From Hymenobacter jeollabukensis (GTDB lineage Bacteria > Bacteroidota > Bacteroidia > Cytophagales > Hymenobacteraceae), in the NCBI RefSeq assembly GCF_005771675.1, contig NZ_VAJM01000020.1:1-64000 (forward strand): a stretch of 64,000 nt of DNA, written 5' to 3'. Shown piece by piece: positions 1 to 8,055 of this stretch (positions are counted from its first letter, which is position 1; every line of letters begins with the position of its first letter). The translations under genes and the position numbers were made by a program. The notes below the pieces were generated by a model. It was not told where the DNA came from and ran no database searches. It worked only from the letters and a program-made list of their open reading frames with translations.

Positions 1-815
1 TGGCCATGCACCACGTCCGCATTCAACTCGTCATTGACGAGCATAATCGACGATGCACCATGTATTAGACCACCGCTGATAATATAATATCTTCTGTGTC
101 TTGATTTAAATATATCCTCCTTTAATATATCTACAACGCTGTATATTGCGTCGGCTTGTAATTCACTAATAACTTTCTGGGCTTTATTGGCAATTTCGTT
201 TTTTTCGATTCTGACTTTTTCATCGTCACTGCCTATCTTTCCAGAAATAAGATCTTTAAAAACAGCGGGGGCAAGTCCCAGTTCTGTAGTTAATTTCTGC
301 TTGATTTGATCTTCAACTGTTCGGACACGTATTTCGGTCTTTTCCCAGAAGTCATTTCTGTATTCGCGCAAATATGCTAGTGCTTCTTTTTTCTTTCTGC
401 TTAGAAAGAATTTTTCAACCAATGATTCTAGGACTCCTCCTTCTTTGCAAGCTTCTTCGCCGAAATGCATTTTCAAAAATTCTATAATGAACACATGCTT
501 CCATAATACTTTGTAAAATAAATCCAGATTTGTTCCTAGGCTTTTTAAATATCTTATAATGTCAGAATTGCTTAAGTATCTCAAAGACATTGCTTCTGGA
601 TTGATCCTATTCACATGTTCTTCTTGATCTTCTAAGTATCTTAAAAGTGCAGATTTTCCCGAGCCTGTGCGGCCTATAAGGATGCATTTGGCATTCTGAG
701 TATCTTGTAAGACCTCAAAGTCTCCCTTGTCAGTAAATGCTTCAATTAATCTAGCATCTGTCTCTGCTTCAAGACTTCCTATATCAAGATTGCGACGGAA
801 AACGAACTTGCCCAT
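1..815 (-). CDS. P-loop ATPase, Sll1717-like, partial (C-terminus beyond left edge)
   Basis: From an ATG at 813-815 the minus strand stays open for 271 codons to the first base, so only the N-terminal part is present. The product starts MGKFVFRRNLDIGSLEAE and has a Walker A loop GRTGSGKS at residues 48-55; charged, probably helical sequence follows. IMLVNDE at 257-263 could be a Walker B strand but is not a clean match. The N-terminus resembles the family annotated as Sll1717-type P-loop ATPases, whose role is unsettled; some large P-loop ATPases act in phage defence, but nothing here shows that. The gene is strongly AT-rich with AT-ending codons, unlike every other gene in the window, which suggests recent transfer. 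The family name is recall, the ATPase motif is seen. Confidence 0.7.
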   Translation of the reverse strand, partial: MGKFVFRRNLDIGSLEAETDARLIEAFTDKGDFEVLQDTQNAKCILIGRTGSGKSALLRYLEDQEEHVNRINPEAMSLRYLSNSDIIRYLKSLGTNLDLFYKVLWKHVFIIEFLKMHFGEEACKEGGVLESLVEKFFLSRKKKEALAYLREYRNDFWEKTEIRVRTVEDQIKQKLTTELGLAPAVFKDLISGKIGSDDEKVRIEKNEIANKAQKVISELQADAIYSVVDILKEDIFKSRHRRYYIISGGLIHGASSIMLVNDELNADVVHG

Positions 816-965
816 TTGTTGAACTGTGTTTTATTATTTTGTAGCAATAAGTATAAGGGAAAAAAGGTTTATTCGAAAGATATGTTTGTACATTTTGTCG
901 ACTGATTGAAACATATTTTTAGCAATCTGACTCATGCCGCCCGTTCAGCATCCCTCAACACGCTC
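816..965. other. AT-rich upstream region and composition boundary
   Basis: This stretch lies upstream of the leftward ATPase gene. It is AT-rich up to about 930 and then turns abruptly GC-rich. No gene is visible. The switch is a candidate edge of transferred DNA; no flanking direct repeat was found by eye because the other edge lies outside the window. Confidence 0.4.
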
Positions 966-1002
966 CCCCGCCGCCCGGATACTGGCTACCTGGGCGGCGG
1001 GG
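966..1002. terminator. GC hairpin, terminator-like
   Basis: A perfect 11-bp stem (CCCCGCCGCCC at 966-976 with its complement at 992-1002) closes a 15-base loop containing ACTGGCTAC. No T-run follows. The stem base and loop resemble the larger hairpin at 4092-4148, so both may belong to one repeated intergenic hairpin family rather than being simple terminators. Confidence 0.5.
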
Positions 1003-1014
1003 TTCGTTCTGGCG

Positions 1015-1308
1015 AAGAGCCGATCGGAAGTCGGGTAGCCCGCAAACCATTGATTACAGGTCCTCAGGGTTCTTGTTGAGGTGGGTGCATTGGTTTACGG
1101 GCCGATGTGACGTCACACGTGCCCGGAAACCATGGTTTTTGCCCTCATGTGACGTCACAGTTGTTCGGAAACCATTGATTTTGCCCAGGTGCGACGTCAC
1201 AGGTGCTCGAAACCAATGGTTTTTCCCTGCATGGGAAGTCATAGGGGCCCGAAAACGATGGTTTCCGAACAACTTTGACGTCCTAGTGGCCCGGAAACCA
1301 CTGTAGCG
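1015..1308. repeat. 42-bp tandem repeat array with TGACGTCA palindromes
   Basis: Five units of exactly 42 bp run from 1099 to 1308, preceded by two degenerate units at 1015-1098. The best units contain the palindrome GTGACGTCAC followed by GCCCGGAAACCATGGTTTTT, so each carries two dyads (TGACGTCA and AACCATGGTT). Copies decay towards both ends. Because 42 is a multiple of three, both strands show open frames of about 75 codons across the array; these are most likely artefacts of the repeat. Spacerless tandem units rule out CRISPR. The array could bind a dimeric protein, like iterons, but this is inference. Confidence 0.85.
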
Positions 1309-1463
1309 GCAGTATGGCGGCTGGGGGTGGCTGTTGTTTGCGAAGTTTATTGCTGTATGGGGTGTTTCATTATGGGAAAGGCAAAAAATATCAGTTACTG
1401 ATACACAAGTTGCCTAGACGGGCTTCTATATTCCCTCCGAAGTACCACAATCCAAACCCATTT

Positions 1464-2162
1464 ATGTCCACTCTAATTAACGGTTCGGACGCTACGGCGT
1501 CGACCACCAAGACCGTGCGGCGCACGGCGCAACTTCCCACCAAAGACGTGCCGCTGGGCATCCTGGCTACCACCGTAGCGGAGAAGTGGCGGGCTTCCCC
1601 GCTGCCGCCGCTGATGTGGCTCAGCAAAGACAACTTCGCGGCGCAGGTAGCGGCTTTCGTGCTCAGCCACAAGGAAGCCGACGACACGGGCGACGCCCGC
1701 ACCCCGCAGTCGAAGCGCCTCAAGGTGCTGGACAAAACCCTTGATACCAGTCTGCGCTACGTGAAGGGCTACCTGGAAGAAGAGTACGACGACCACGAGG
1801 GCTACTACGGCGAGTTCGGTATTGAGAAGCAGGGCAAGAATTACAAGCTGCCGCTCGGCCGGCCCGAGCGAGTAAAAGCCCTCGGCAAGCTGCTGGCGGC
1901 CTTGCGCAAGCACAAGTTCGACAAGAAGAAGTACGGCACGGCCTACTGGCAGCCGCTCTACGACGAGTATCAGCCGCTGGTAGCCGACAGCAACGAAACT
2001 ACCGGGCAGCGCAGCGGCCTGGTGGACCAGAAGGACCAGGGCGCGGCCCAAGTGCGCAAGGGCCTGCGCAGCATCATTCACCACGTGAAGGCCAACTACC
2101 CCGACACCTGGGAAGCCGAGCTGCGCGGGTTCGGGTTTTTGAAGGAGTCGTTTGGGGGCTAA
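1464..2162 (+). CDS. Conserved hypothetical protein, 232 aa
   Basis: I do not recognise a named domain. The start is the ATG at 1464 (MSTLINGSDATAS); the frame is open further upstream to 1314, but that stretch has low-complexity, non-protein-like sequence and adjoins the repeat array. There is no signal peptide or membrane segment. The protein is hydrophilic, with a central acidic-aromatic segment (EEEYDDHEGYYGEFGIEK) followed by lysine-rich helices and the ending FGFLKESFGG. It looks like a soluble cytoplasmic protein of a Bacteroidota-specific family. Normal GC-rich codon use separates it from the AT-rich gene to its left. Confidence 0.75.
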   Translation: MSTLINGSDATASTTKTVRRTAQLPTKDVPLGILATTVAEKWRASPLPPLMWLSKDNFAAQVAAFVLSHKEADDTGDARTPQSKRLKVLDKTLDTSLRYVKGYLEEEYDDHEGYYGEFGIEKQGKNYKLPLGRPERVKALGKLLAALRKHKFDKKKYGTAYWQPLYDEYQPLVADSNETTGQRSGLVDQKDQGAAQVRKGLRSIIHHVKANYPDTWEAELRGFGFLKESFGG

Positions 2163-2393
2163 GAGCTGATTTGGGAAGTTTAGAGCATCATGCTGAGCGC
2201 CCTTGTTCAGTTTGAACGACTATGCGGACAGGCAACAGGGCCACTTTAGCCGCTACGGCCCGCTGGTTCCCGGCCCGGTTGCAAGCCTTGCAGCCGGGCC
2301 GCTGCGTTGATGGGGGGCGGAGCCGTGGTGCCGAAAGGTGCAATGGGGCAACTTGCCCTATTATTGGGGCTGATTTCACACTACTACCAGCTT

Positions 2394-4025
2394 ATGCATC
2401 TGACCTCTACTCAAGTTTTCCGGCGCGCCCTGTTTCTGGGCGCGGCCTTGCTCGGCAGCGCGGCCGGGGCACTGGCCCAAGGGCCGGCCAAGCAATGGGA
2501 CAAAGGCTTCGGCGGGAGCAACAGCGACGTGCTCTACGCCCTGCAGCAAACCCGCGACGGGGGCTATATCCTGGCCGGCTCTTCCGCCTCCCCGGCCAGC
2601 GGCGACAAATCCCAGGCCACCGCCGGCGCCCTCGACTATTGGGTGGTGAAGGTGGACGCCCAGGGCCTGAAGCAGTGGGAGCGGACGCTCGGCGGCAGCG
2701 GTACCGACCAGCTCCGCGCCCTACAGCAAACCAGCGACGGGGGCTACGTGCTGGCCGGAGGCTCTAACTCGCCGGTCAGCGGCGACAAATCCCAGTCCTC
2801 CCGCGGGGACTACGATTTCTGGGTGGTCAAGCTGGACTCGCTCGGGGCGAAGCAGTGGGACCGGACGCTGGGCGGCCTGGGATACGACCTGGCTTGGTCG
2901 GTGCAGCAGACCTTCGACGGGGGCTACGTGCTGGCGGGGCCTATTGAGTCGGGGGCGTCGGGCGATAAATCCGAGCCGACCTATTCCGGCGGTTACACTG
3001 ATGGCTGGGTGGTGAAGCTGGATGCCCAGGGCACGAAGCAATGGGACCGGACACTGGGCGGCAACCAGCCCGACGAGCTGTTGACGGTGCGACAGACCAC
3101 CGACGGGGGCTACATTACCTGCGGATTCTCCGCCTCGGGCGTGTCGGGCACCAAGTCGGAGCCCAGCCGGGGCAGCAACGACATGTGGCTGGTGAAGCTG
3201 AGCGGCCAGGGCGTGAAACTCTGGGACCGGACCTACGGGGGCAGCAGCTTCGACCACGCCGTGACCGTGGAGCAGGCCAGCGACGGGGGCTTCCTGCTGG
3301 GCGGGGATACGCAGTCGGGCATCGGCGGCGACAAAACCGAGACCAGCCGGGGCGCCCGGGACTACTGGGTGGTGCGCACCGATGCGCAGGGTGTGAAGCT
3401 CTGGGACCGGACGCTGGGCGGCCCCTATATCGACTACGGCATGGCCGCTCGGCTGACCCCCGACGGGGGGTGCCTGATGGCCGGCTACTCCATCTCGGGG
3501 GCCGGCGGCGACAAAACCGAGGGGCAGCGGGGCGGCTCGGATTACTGGCTGGTGAAGCTCTCGGCCCAGGGCCAGAAGCAGTGGGACCAGACGCTGGGCG
3601 GCACGGAGCAGGACGTGCTCTACGCCGCGCAGCAAACCCGCGACGGGGGCTTTATCGTCGGGGGTGGGGCCGTGTCGGGGCAGAACGGCGACAAGTCCCA
3701 GCCCAGCAACGGCGGCGTCGACTACTGGATTGTCAAGCTCGGTGTGGTAACGGCCGCGCAGCCCCCGCGCACCTTCACCCCGCCGGCCCTCTATCCCAAT
3801 CCCGCCCACACCCGCCTCACGGTGCGCCTGGCCCCGGATGCGCCCCCCGCCGCCCTGCAGCTCCGCCTGCACGATGCAAAGGGCCGCGTGCGGCTGACGC
3901 TGCCCGTAGCGGCCCGGCAGACCGACGTGCCGGTGGAGCTGGGGCCGCTGCCCGCGGGCCTATACCTGCTGCGGGTGGAAGGCCCAGGCGGCTACGCGGC
4001 CACCCAGCGCCTGGTAGTGGAATAG
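2394..4025 (+). CDS. Secreted repeat protein with T9SS type A sorting domain
   Basis: The product has 543 residues. An N-terminal signal peptide (about residues 1-29, ending AGALAQ) is followed by seven repeats of roughly 58-60 residues. Each starts K(Q/L)W(D/E)RTLGG, continues with QTxDGGYxLAG and SGDKS, and ends DYWVVKLDxxG. Such tryptophan- and glycine-rich repeats probably form a beta-propeller-like solenoid. The last ~75 residues begin LYPNPAHTRLTV and end GYAATQRLVVE, the pattern of a T9SS type A C-terminal sorting domain, so the protein should cross the outer membrane and be attached to or released from the surface. The start at 2394 is chosen because it begins the signal peptide. The ligand is unknown. 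Confidence 0.85.
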   Translation: MHLTSTQVFRRALFLGAALLGSAAGALAQGPAKQWDKGFGGSNSDVLYALQQTRDGGYILAGSSASPASGDKSQATAGALDYWVVKVDAQGLKQWERTLGGSGTDQLRALQQTSDGGYVLAGGSNSPVSGDKSQSSRGDYDFWVVKLDSLGAKQWDRTLGGLGYDLAWSVQQTFDGGYVLAGPIESGASGDKSEPTYSGGYTDGWVVKLDAQGTKQWDRTLGGNQPDELLTVRQTTDGGYITCGFSASGVSGTKSEPSRGSNDMWLVKLSGQGVKLWDRTYGGSSFDHAVTVEQASDGGFLLGGDTQSGIGGDKTETSRGARDYWVVRTDAQGVKLWDRTLGGPYIDYGMAARLTPDGGCLMAGYSISGAGGDKTEGQRGGSDYWLVKLSAQGQKQWDQTLGGTEQDVLYAAQQTRDGGFIVGGGAVSGQNGDKSQPSNGGVDYWIVKLGVVTAAQPPRTFTPPALYPNPAHTRLTVRLAPDAPPAALQLRLHDAKGRVRLTLPVAARQTDVPVELGPLPAGLYLLRVEGPGGYAATQRLVVE

Positions 4026-4091
4026 CAAGGGCCGCGGAGCTGCGGGTTCCGGAAGGATTCATTTGGGGCTAGGAACCCGGCCACCCCACTA

Positions 4092-4148
4092 CCAATGCAA
4101 CCACCGCCGCTCGGGTTCTGGCTATCCGGGCGGCGGTGGTTGCATTGG
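4092..4148. terminator. Long hairpin between 4025 and 4241
   Basis: A 23-bp stem (4092-4114 with 4126-4148, one G-U type pair) closes an 11-base loop, GTTCTGGCTAT. The inner stem and loop match those of the hairpin at 966-1002. It sits just after the T9SS repeat gene and can act as its terminator, although there is no T-run. Confidence 0.65.
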
Positions 4149-4240
4149 CAATGCCCCGGGCAACCCTGCCCCTGTCCTCTTAGTAAGCCCTACCAAGCCC
4201 CCGAACTTTTATCTAACCCCAACGCTCAACTGCCTTCCCC

Positions 4241-4930
4241 ATGACCCCAGCCGAACCCGAAGCCACGCCGTGCAAATCCGTGCAGGAACTCTTGGAGCGC
4301 TACGGCGTCCTGGCCTACGACAAGCAAAACGACCTGTTCGAGGTTATCGGCGAGAACAGCTGGAGCTTCGATATGGCGGCGGGCGCCATTTCCTTCGGGC
4401 CGGCGCTGGTGTTTCCGGTGCAGATTCTGGGCACGTTCTCGCACGCGTCGCAGAGCTGGCTGTGGGCCTGGGCCAACACCCAGTCGGGCATTCCGGAGCG
4501 GCTGCTGGCGCAGGCCCGGCAGCTCAAAACCTACGGGGAGCAGCAGGAAATCGACCTGCTCAAGCACGACGCCGTCGACGCGGAGGAAGATGACCTGCAC
4601 CTGATCGGCTCCATTGCCGCGGGAATGTTCGACGCCAGCGGCTACTACCTGGCCGACTACGGGCAGGGCGTGATGCTCGTCACGGTGCAGAGCGAGCAGA
4701 TAGACCGGCTGCGCACCAACGACTTGCCCCGCCTGCTGCACGCTTTTCCGCAGGCCATTTCCCTGTACGAGCTGCGGCACCGCCCCGCTTTCATCAGCTA
4801 CGCCACCCTGAAGGGCTACACCGTGACCGAAGCGGCCGACTCCGTCACGGCCAGCAGCGCCGCCGGCACCCTCACCGCCACTTTCGACGACCTCGGCCGC
4901 CTGAGCAACCTAACGGGCAGCAGCAGCTAA
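4241..4930 (+). CDS. DUF6882-like protein
   Basis: A soluble 229-residue protein without signal peptide. The middle carries the pattern FPVQILGTFSHASQSWLWAW followed by LLAQARQLKTYGEQQ, which I associate with DUF6882, a small family of unknown function in diverse bacteria. The C-terminal third (from about residue 175) is a separate small segment ending in a Thr/Ser-rich tail. The ATG at 4241 follows a pyrimidine-rich leader. Function is unknown; the family assignment is from memory of the motif. Confidence 0.65.
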   Translation: MTPAEPEATPCKSVQELLERYGVLAYDKQNDLFEVIGENSWSFDMAAGAISFGPALVFPVQILGTFSHASQSWLWAWANTQSGIPERLLAQARQLKTYGEQQEIDLLKHDAVDAEEDDLHLIGSIAAGMFDASGYYLADYGQGVMLVTVQSEQIDRLRTNDLPRLLHAFPQAISLYELRHRPAFISYATLKGYTVTEAADSVTASSAAGTLTATFDDLGRLSNLTGSSS

Positions 4931-5412
4931 GGCCCGCGTAAGGCCGCGGCAAGATTAGGCAGCGGCCCGCGGCCCTCCATCTGGCCCGGCGGCCGACGCC
5001 GCGGCCAGGCGAGCCGGCAGGAGGCGCTTGGCAAACAAGCATTGGCGCCGAGCACGGCCCGGCGCCGCCCACCCCGTAATTTCCCCCGGCCAGTGGCCGG
5101 CAGCCCTGGCCGGGGCCGCCGGCCACTGGCGTTATCGGGCGGGGCTACTCCTTGCGGTCGGTGGCAGCTGACAACGCGCTGGCCTCTGCGCAATCAGCAG
5201 TGGCAGCACCAGCCGGCCCGCGCCACCGGCGCGGAGCCGCGGCTTCGTAGCCGGGGCCCGGCCGGCCCCGACCATAGCTTCCCCGGCCTGTTTGCAGCTG
5301 GCTGCAGCCGGGCCGGTGCGTTTAGCGCAGCACGCCAGCTGGCTGCTGGTGGCACCTCCGCACCAAATTCAATGATGTTCTCAACCCTTTCGAGGCACTG
5401 CTTCCCCTTTTT
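4931..5412. other. 482-bp GC-rich intergenic region
   Basis: No convincing gene is seen. The stretch is dominated by short GC dyads, the clearest being the hairpin at 5089-5130. Further weaker palindromes (around CAGCTGGCTGC) lie at 5295-5350. Promoter signals for the gene at 5413 could not be recognised. Confidence 0.5.
5089..5130. terminator. GC hairpin, 13-bp perfect stem
   Basis: GCCAGTGGCCGGC at 5089-5101 pairs perfectly with 5118-5130 around a 16-base loop. It lacks a T-run. It may terminate the transcript from 4241-4930 or be another copy of a palindromic intergenic repeat. Confidence 0.45.
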
Positions 5413-5961
5413 ATGAGCACCGAGCGGCAGCAGGCAAGGCGACGGGCGGGCTGGTACAACGCCGTGCCCAACGTACTGTGGTCGGTGCTGGGCCTGGGGC
5501 CGGTGGCGTGGTTTGCCTACGCCCACGTGGGGCGGCCCTGGCTGTGGGGGATGGTAGCAGTGAGTTTGCTGGCGTACCTGCTGCCGGCCCGGGCGCTGGA
5601 GCGGCTGCGGCTGAGCGCCTCGCCGGCCCGCTACCGCCGACTGGGCGTGCATTGGCTCAACCGCGTGACGCAGAACGGGGAGCTGGTGAACCGGCAGCTG
5701 CGGCGGCGGTTTCCCGGGTTTCGGCAGGTACCGGGGCGGGCGGCGGCCGAGCGGCACCTGCGCGCCTCCTACCACCTGGAACGGTTTCACCTGGCACTGC
5801 TGGTGTTCTTTGTGCTCGTCGGCGCCTACGCCGCCGCCTGCGGGCAGTGGGGCTGGGCCCTGCTGATTCTGGTGCTCAACGTCGGCTACAACCTGTACCC
5901 CATGTGGCTGCAGCAGTACTTGCGCAGCCGCCTGCGCGCCGCCCTGCGGCCCGGCCGCTGA
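5413..5961 (+). CDS. Membrane protein, CrtO-like acyltransferase family
   Basis: The product has 182 residues with two hydrophobic segments near residues 20-55 and two near 125-165. The C-terminal pattern NLYPMWLQQYLRSRL after a transmembrane pair, and the RASYHLERFH segment before it, resemble the family annotated as glycosyl-4,4'-diaponeurosporenoate acyltransferase (CrtO), which adds a fatty acid to a carotenoid sugar in staphylococci. In pigmented Bacteroidota members of this family occur widely and their real substrate is mostly unproven. No carotenoid genes are adjacent, so the biochemical role is an inference from weak family resemblance. Confidence 0.55.
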   Translation: MSTERQQARRRAGWYNAVPNVLWSVLGLGPVAWFAYAHVGRPWLWGMVAVSLLAYLLPARALERLRLSASPARYRRLGVHWLNRVTQNGELVNRQLRRRFPGFRQVPGRAAAERHLRASYHLERFHLALLVFFVLVGAYAAACGQWGWALLILVLNVGYNLYPMWLQQYLRSRLRAALRPGR

Positions 5962-5978
5962 ACTGGTGCTGCGAGGCT

Positions 5979-6019
5979 AAAAAACGCACAGCCCGCTGCG
6001 GCGCAAGGCAGCGGCGGGC
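5979..6019 (-). terminator. Terminator for the 6046-6330 gene
   Basis: On the minus strand a stem of at least 7 bp (CCGCTGC/GCAGCGG, 5993-5999 with 6008-6014) is followed after a few bases by six T residues (A-run at 5979-5984 on the plus strand). Confidence 0.55.
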
Positions 6020-6045
6020 GGCGACGTGTAGAGAGGGGCAGCAGC

Positions 6046-6330
6046 TTAGTGGCGACCGTGGCCGTGGCCCCGGCCGTGCCCGCGCCCGGGGTGGCCGCCG
6101 GGCACGTAATACACCGGTTGGGCCGGCACCAGCATCACGGGGCGCGGCTGGTAGTAATGGCGGTGTTTTTTGTACTTATACTTGACGGGGTGCGTCTCAT
6201 GCACCACGATTACCGGGGGGGGCGGGGCCGGTCGACCAATGTTGATGGTCACCTGGGCCCGCGCAGGAGCCGCGCTGAGGGCGAGGGCGCCTCCCGTCAG
6301 CAGGAGGGTCAGGAGAAAGGATGGTCGCAT
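6046..6330 (-). CDS. Small secreted His/Gly-rich protein, 94 aa
   Basis: A signal peptide (about residues 1-26, ending APARAQ) precedes a short mature chain. The mature protein has a proline run (RPAPPPP), a basic aromatic stretch (KYKYKKHRHYYQPRP) and a tail of GH/RG repeats (GRGHGRGHGHGRH). The tail could bind divalent metal or polyanions. The start at 6330 is chosen to begin the signal peptide; the frame extends upstream to 6726 but overlaps the divergent gene at 6542. No family name can be given. Confidence 0.7.
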   Translation of the reverse strand: MRPSFLLTLLLTGGALALSAAPARAQVTINIGRPAPPPPVIVVHETHPVKYKYKKHRHYYQPRPVMLVPAQPVYYVPGGHPGRGHGRGHGHGRH

Positions 6331-6541
6331 ACGGGGAAAGGGAAAAGTGGACAATAGCGGCCTCAGGCCCGGGCAAAGATTACGCCAAGTTACCGATTTC
6401 AGCGAGAGGCAGCCCGGGCGGGCTTGACGCAAGCATAACCCTGCGGTACCGCGGGCGCAACACTGCTGCCGCACCTTTGTCGCGGCCAACGCCTGCGGGC
6501 CGGTGCCGCTTTTCCCCACCGTCAACCAACCCCACACTGCT

Positions 6542-6922
6542 ATGAAACTGCTGCTGCAAACCGCCGCCCTGATGACCCTGCTGCTGATCGGGACCGGCCG
6601 CGCCGCCACCGCCCAGGAGCCCACCGCCCAGCCCGTGTGCCTCGACCAGGTGGCCGAGTGCGTGTACCTGGTGCGCGTGAGCAACCCCGCCCAGCTGCCC
6701 GGCCGCCTGCAACTGGTGCGCGCCACCGACGGCGCCGTGCTCTACGAGCAGGCCAGCACCGCCCCCGCCTTTGGCCAGAAGCTGAACGTAGGCCAGCTCA
6801 CCGACGGCCGCTACGCCGTGGTGGTGCAGCTGGGCTCCGCCACCCACCGCTTCGCCCTCGACCTGCACACCACCCAGACGCGCAGTGCCCGCCTTATCAG
6901 CCTGGCCACGCCTGCCCGCTAA
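6542..6922 (+). CDS. Small secreted protein, paralog 1 of 3
   Basis: A 126-residue protein with a signal peptide (about residues 1-24, ending TAQ). The mature chain has the pattern QPVCLDQVAECVYLVRVSNP, then LQLV...LYEQ, FGQKLNVGQLTDGRYAVVVQ and a final FALDLHTTQT. The same skeleton is found in the proteins at 9399-9806 and 11511-11921. The alternation of beta-strand-like segments suggests one Ig-like sandwich, comparable in outline to T9SS sorting domains but without a preceding passenger. A Cys in QPVC is common to all three copies. A CACCTTTG box at 6472-6479 is a weak promoter candidate. Function unknown. Confidence 0.75.
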   Translation: MKLLLQTAALMTLLLIGTGRAATAQEPTAQPVCLDQVAECVYLVRVSNPAQLPGRLQLVRATDGAVLYEQASTAPAFGQKLNVGQLTDGRYAVVVQLGSATHRFALDLHTTQTRSARLISLATPAR

Positions 6923-6973
6923 GGTCCGGCGCGCAACTTCGCGGGGCCGGACTTGCGTAGGAAGCATCGTTCT

Positions 6974-7015
6974 GTGCCGCCGGCGAGCCGTACGTGCTCC
7001 GCCGGCGGCACTTTT
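6974..7015 (+). terminator. Intrinsic terminator after paralog 1
   Basis: A perfect 12-bp GC stem (GTGCCGCCGGCG at 6974-6985 with 7000-7011) with a 14-base loop is followed by TTTT. It ends only 13 bases before the start of the next gene at 7028. Confidence 0.75.
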
Positions 7016-7027
7016 GCTGCTGCCCCT

Positions 7028-7957
7028 ATGCACCGTACTCTGGAAATCACCGTACCGCCCGCCGTTACCGAGGTACTCCAAACGGAACTCGTCGCCCTCG
7101 ACGACGTCATCGGCCTGACCTTGCAGCGCGGCGGTTCGCTCAAGCCCGTGGGCGACGTGCTCACCGTGCACGTGCTCAACCGCGGCGCCGACGAGGTGCT
7201 GCGCCGCGTGCGTGCCGCCGTTCCTGATAAACGAGACCTGAGCATCGTTACGGCCGAGGCTACCAGCTTCATCAGCCCCGCCGACCACCACCACGTGCGC
7301 GCCGACCAGGACGAGGCCATCTGGGAGGAAATGGAAAGCGGGCTGCGCCATCAGGGCCGTGTCACCAGCAATTACTTGCTGCTGATGGCGCTGGGCGGCG
7401 TCATTGCGGCGGTGGGCCTGGTGTCGGAGCCGGTGCCGCAGGCGGTGGCCTTTGTGGCCTCGGCCATCATCGCGCCGGGCTTCGACCCGATGACCACCGT
7501 GGCGCTGGGGCTGGTGCTGCGCCGCTGGCCGCTGGTGCGCCGGGGCTTCGGCTCGGCGCTGGCCGGCTACGCGGTGCTGGTGCTGGCCGCCGCTGCTACT
7601 ATGTGGGCCATGGTGGCGGCGGGCGAGGCCAACGAAACGCTGCTGGCCACCAACAAGGAAGTGAAACACCTGGCCGACCCCAGGCTGATGGAGCTGGCCG
7701 TGGCCGGGGCCGGGGCGCTGGCAGGCGTGGTGATGCTGGCGGCCTTCCGGCGCAGCTTCCAGGCCGGGCCGCTCATTGCCATGGCGTTCATTCCGGCGGC
7801 GGCCCTCATCGGCGCCGGTCCCGTGGTGGGCCGCTTCGATCTGGCCCTGGAGGGGCTGGAGCGGTTTGGGGCCGACTGGGGCTTTATCCTGGCCTTGGGC
7901 ATTCCATTTCTGTGGCTGAAGCAGCGCTTCCTGCACCGGCGCGCCCCGCTGGTGTAA
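7028..7957 (+). CDS. DUF389 membrane protein
   Basis: The product has 309 residues. A soluble N-terminal part of about 100 residues (MHRTLEITVPPAVTEVLQTE...) is followed by six or so hydrophobic segments starting near residue 118 (YLLLMALGGVIAAVGL). The motif SAIIAPGFDPMTTVALGL corresponds to the characteristic conserved segment of DUF389 proteins (usually SAMLVAPLMGPI-like). These are inner-membrane proteins of unknown function, sometimes fused to TrkA-type domains, which are absent here. The ATG at 7028 is preferred to an upstream in-frame start because the terminator hairpin lies between them. Confidence 0.75.
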   Translation: MHRTLEITVPPAVTEVLQTELVALDDVIGLTLQRGGSLKPVGDVLTVHVLNRGADEVLRRVRAAVPDKRDLSIVTAEATSFISPADHHHVRADQDEAIWEEMESGLRHQGRVTSNYLLLMALGGVIAAVGLVSEPVPQAVAFVASAIIAPGFDPMTTVALGLVLRRWPLVRRGFGSALAGYAVLVLAAAATMWAMVAAGEANETLLATNKEVKHLADPRLMELAVAGAGALAGVVMLAAFRRSFQAGPLIAMAFIPAAALIGAGPVVGRFDLALEGLERFGADWGFILALGIPFLWLKQRFLHRRAPLV

Positions 7958-7982
7958 GCACCCGGGCCTACGCAAATACATG

Positions 7983-8010
7983 CCCCGCCCCGATGCCTAA
8001 CAGGGCGGGG
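7983..8010. terminator. Hairpin between convergent genes
   Basis: CCCCGCCC at 7983-7990 pairs with GGGCGGGG at 8003-8010 around a 12-base loop, between the converging genes ending at 7957 and 8056. There is no T-run, so it is a weak candidate. Confidence 0.4.
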
Positions 8011-8055
8011 GCGAGGCACGGGCAACGTGGCGACGTGTGCTGGCCTAGCGGCCCA

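Noticed and set aside
1054-1306. Open frames of 72 and 77 codons on both strands over the 42-bp repeats
   Set aside because: The period is a multiple of three, so open frames arise automatically from the repeat. No conserved start context and equal openness on both strands.
1015-1308. CRISPR array
   Set aside because: Units are head-to-tail without unique spacers, decay at both ends, and no cas gene is near.
1314-1463. N-terminal extension of the 1464 gene from an ATG at 1314
   Set aside because: The extra fifty residues (MAAGGGCCLRSLLLYG...) overlap the end of the repeat array and look unlike protein of this genome.
6046-6726. A 226-codon version of the His/Gly-rich gene
   Set aside because: It would overlap the divergent paralog gene at 6542; the start at 6330 begins a clean signal peptide.
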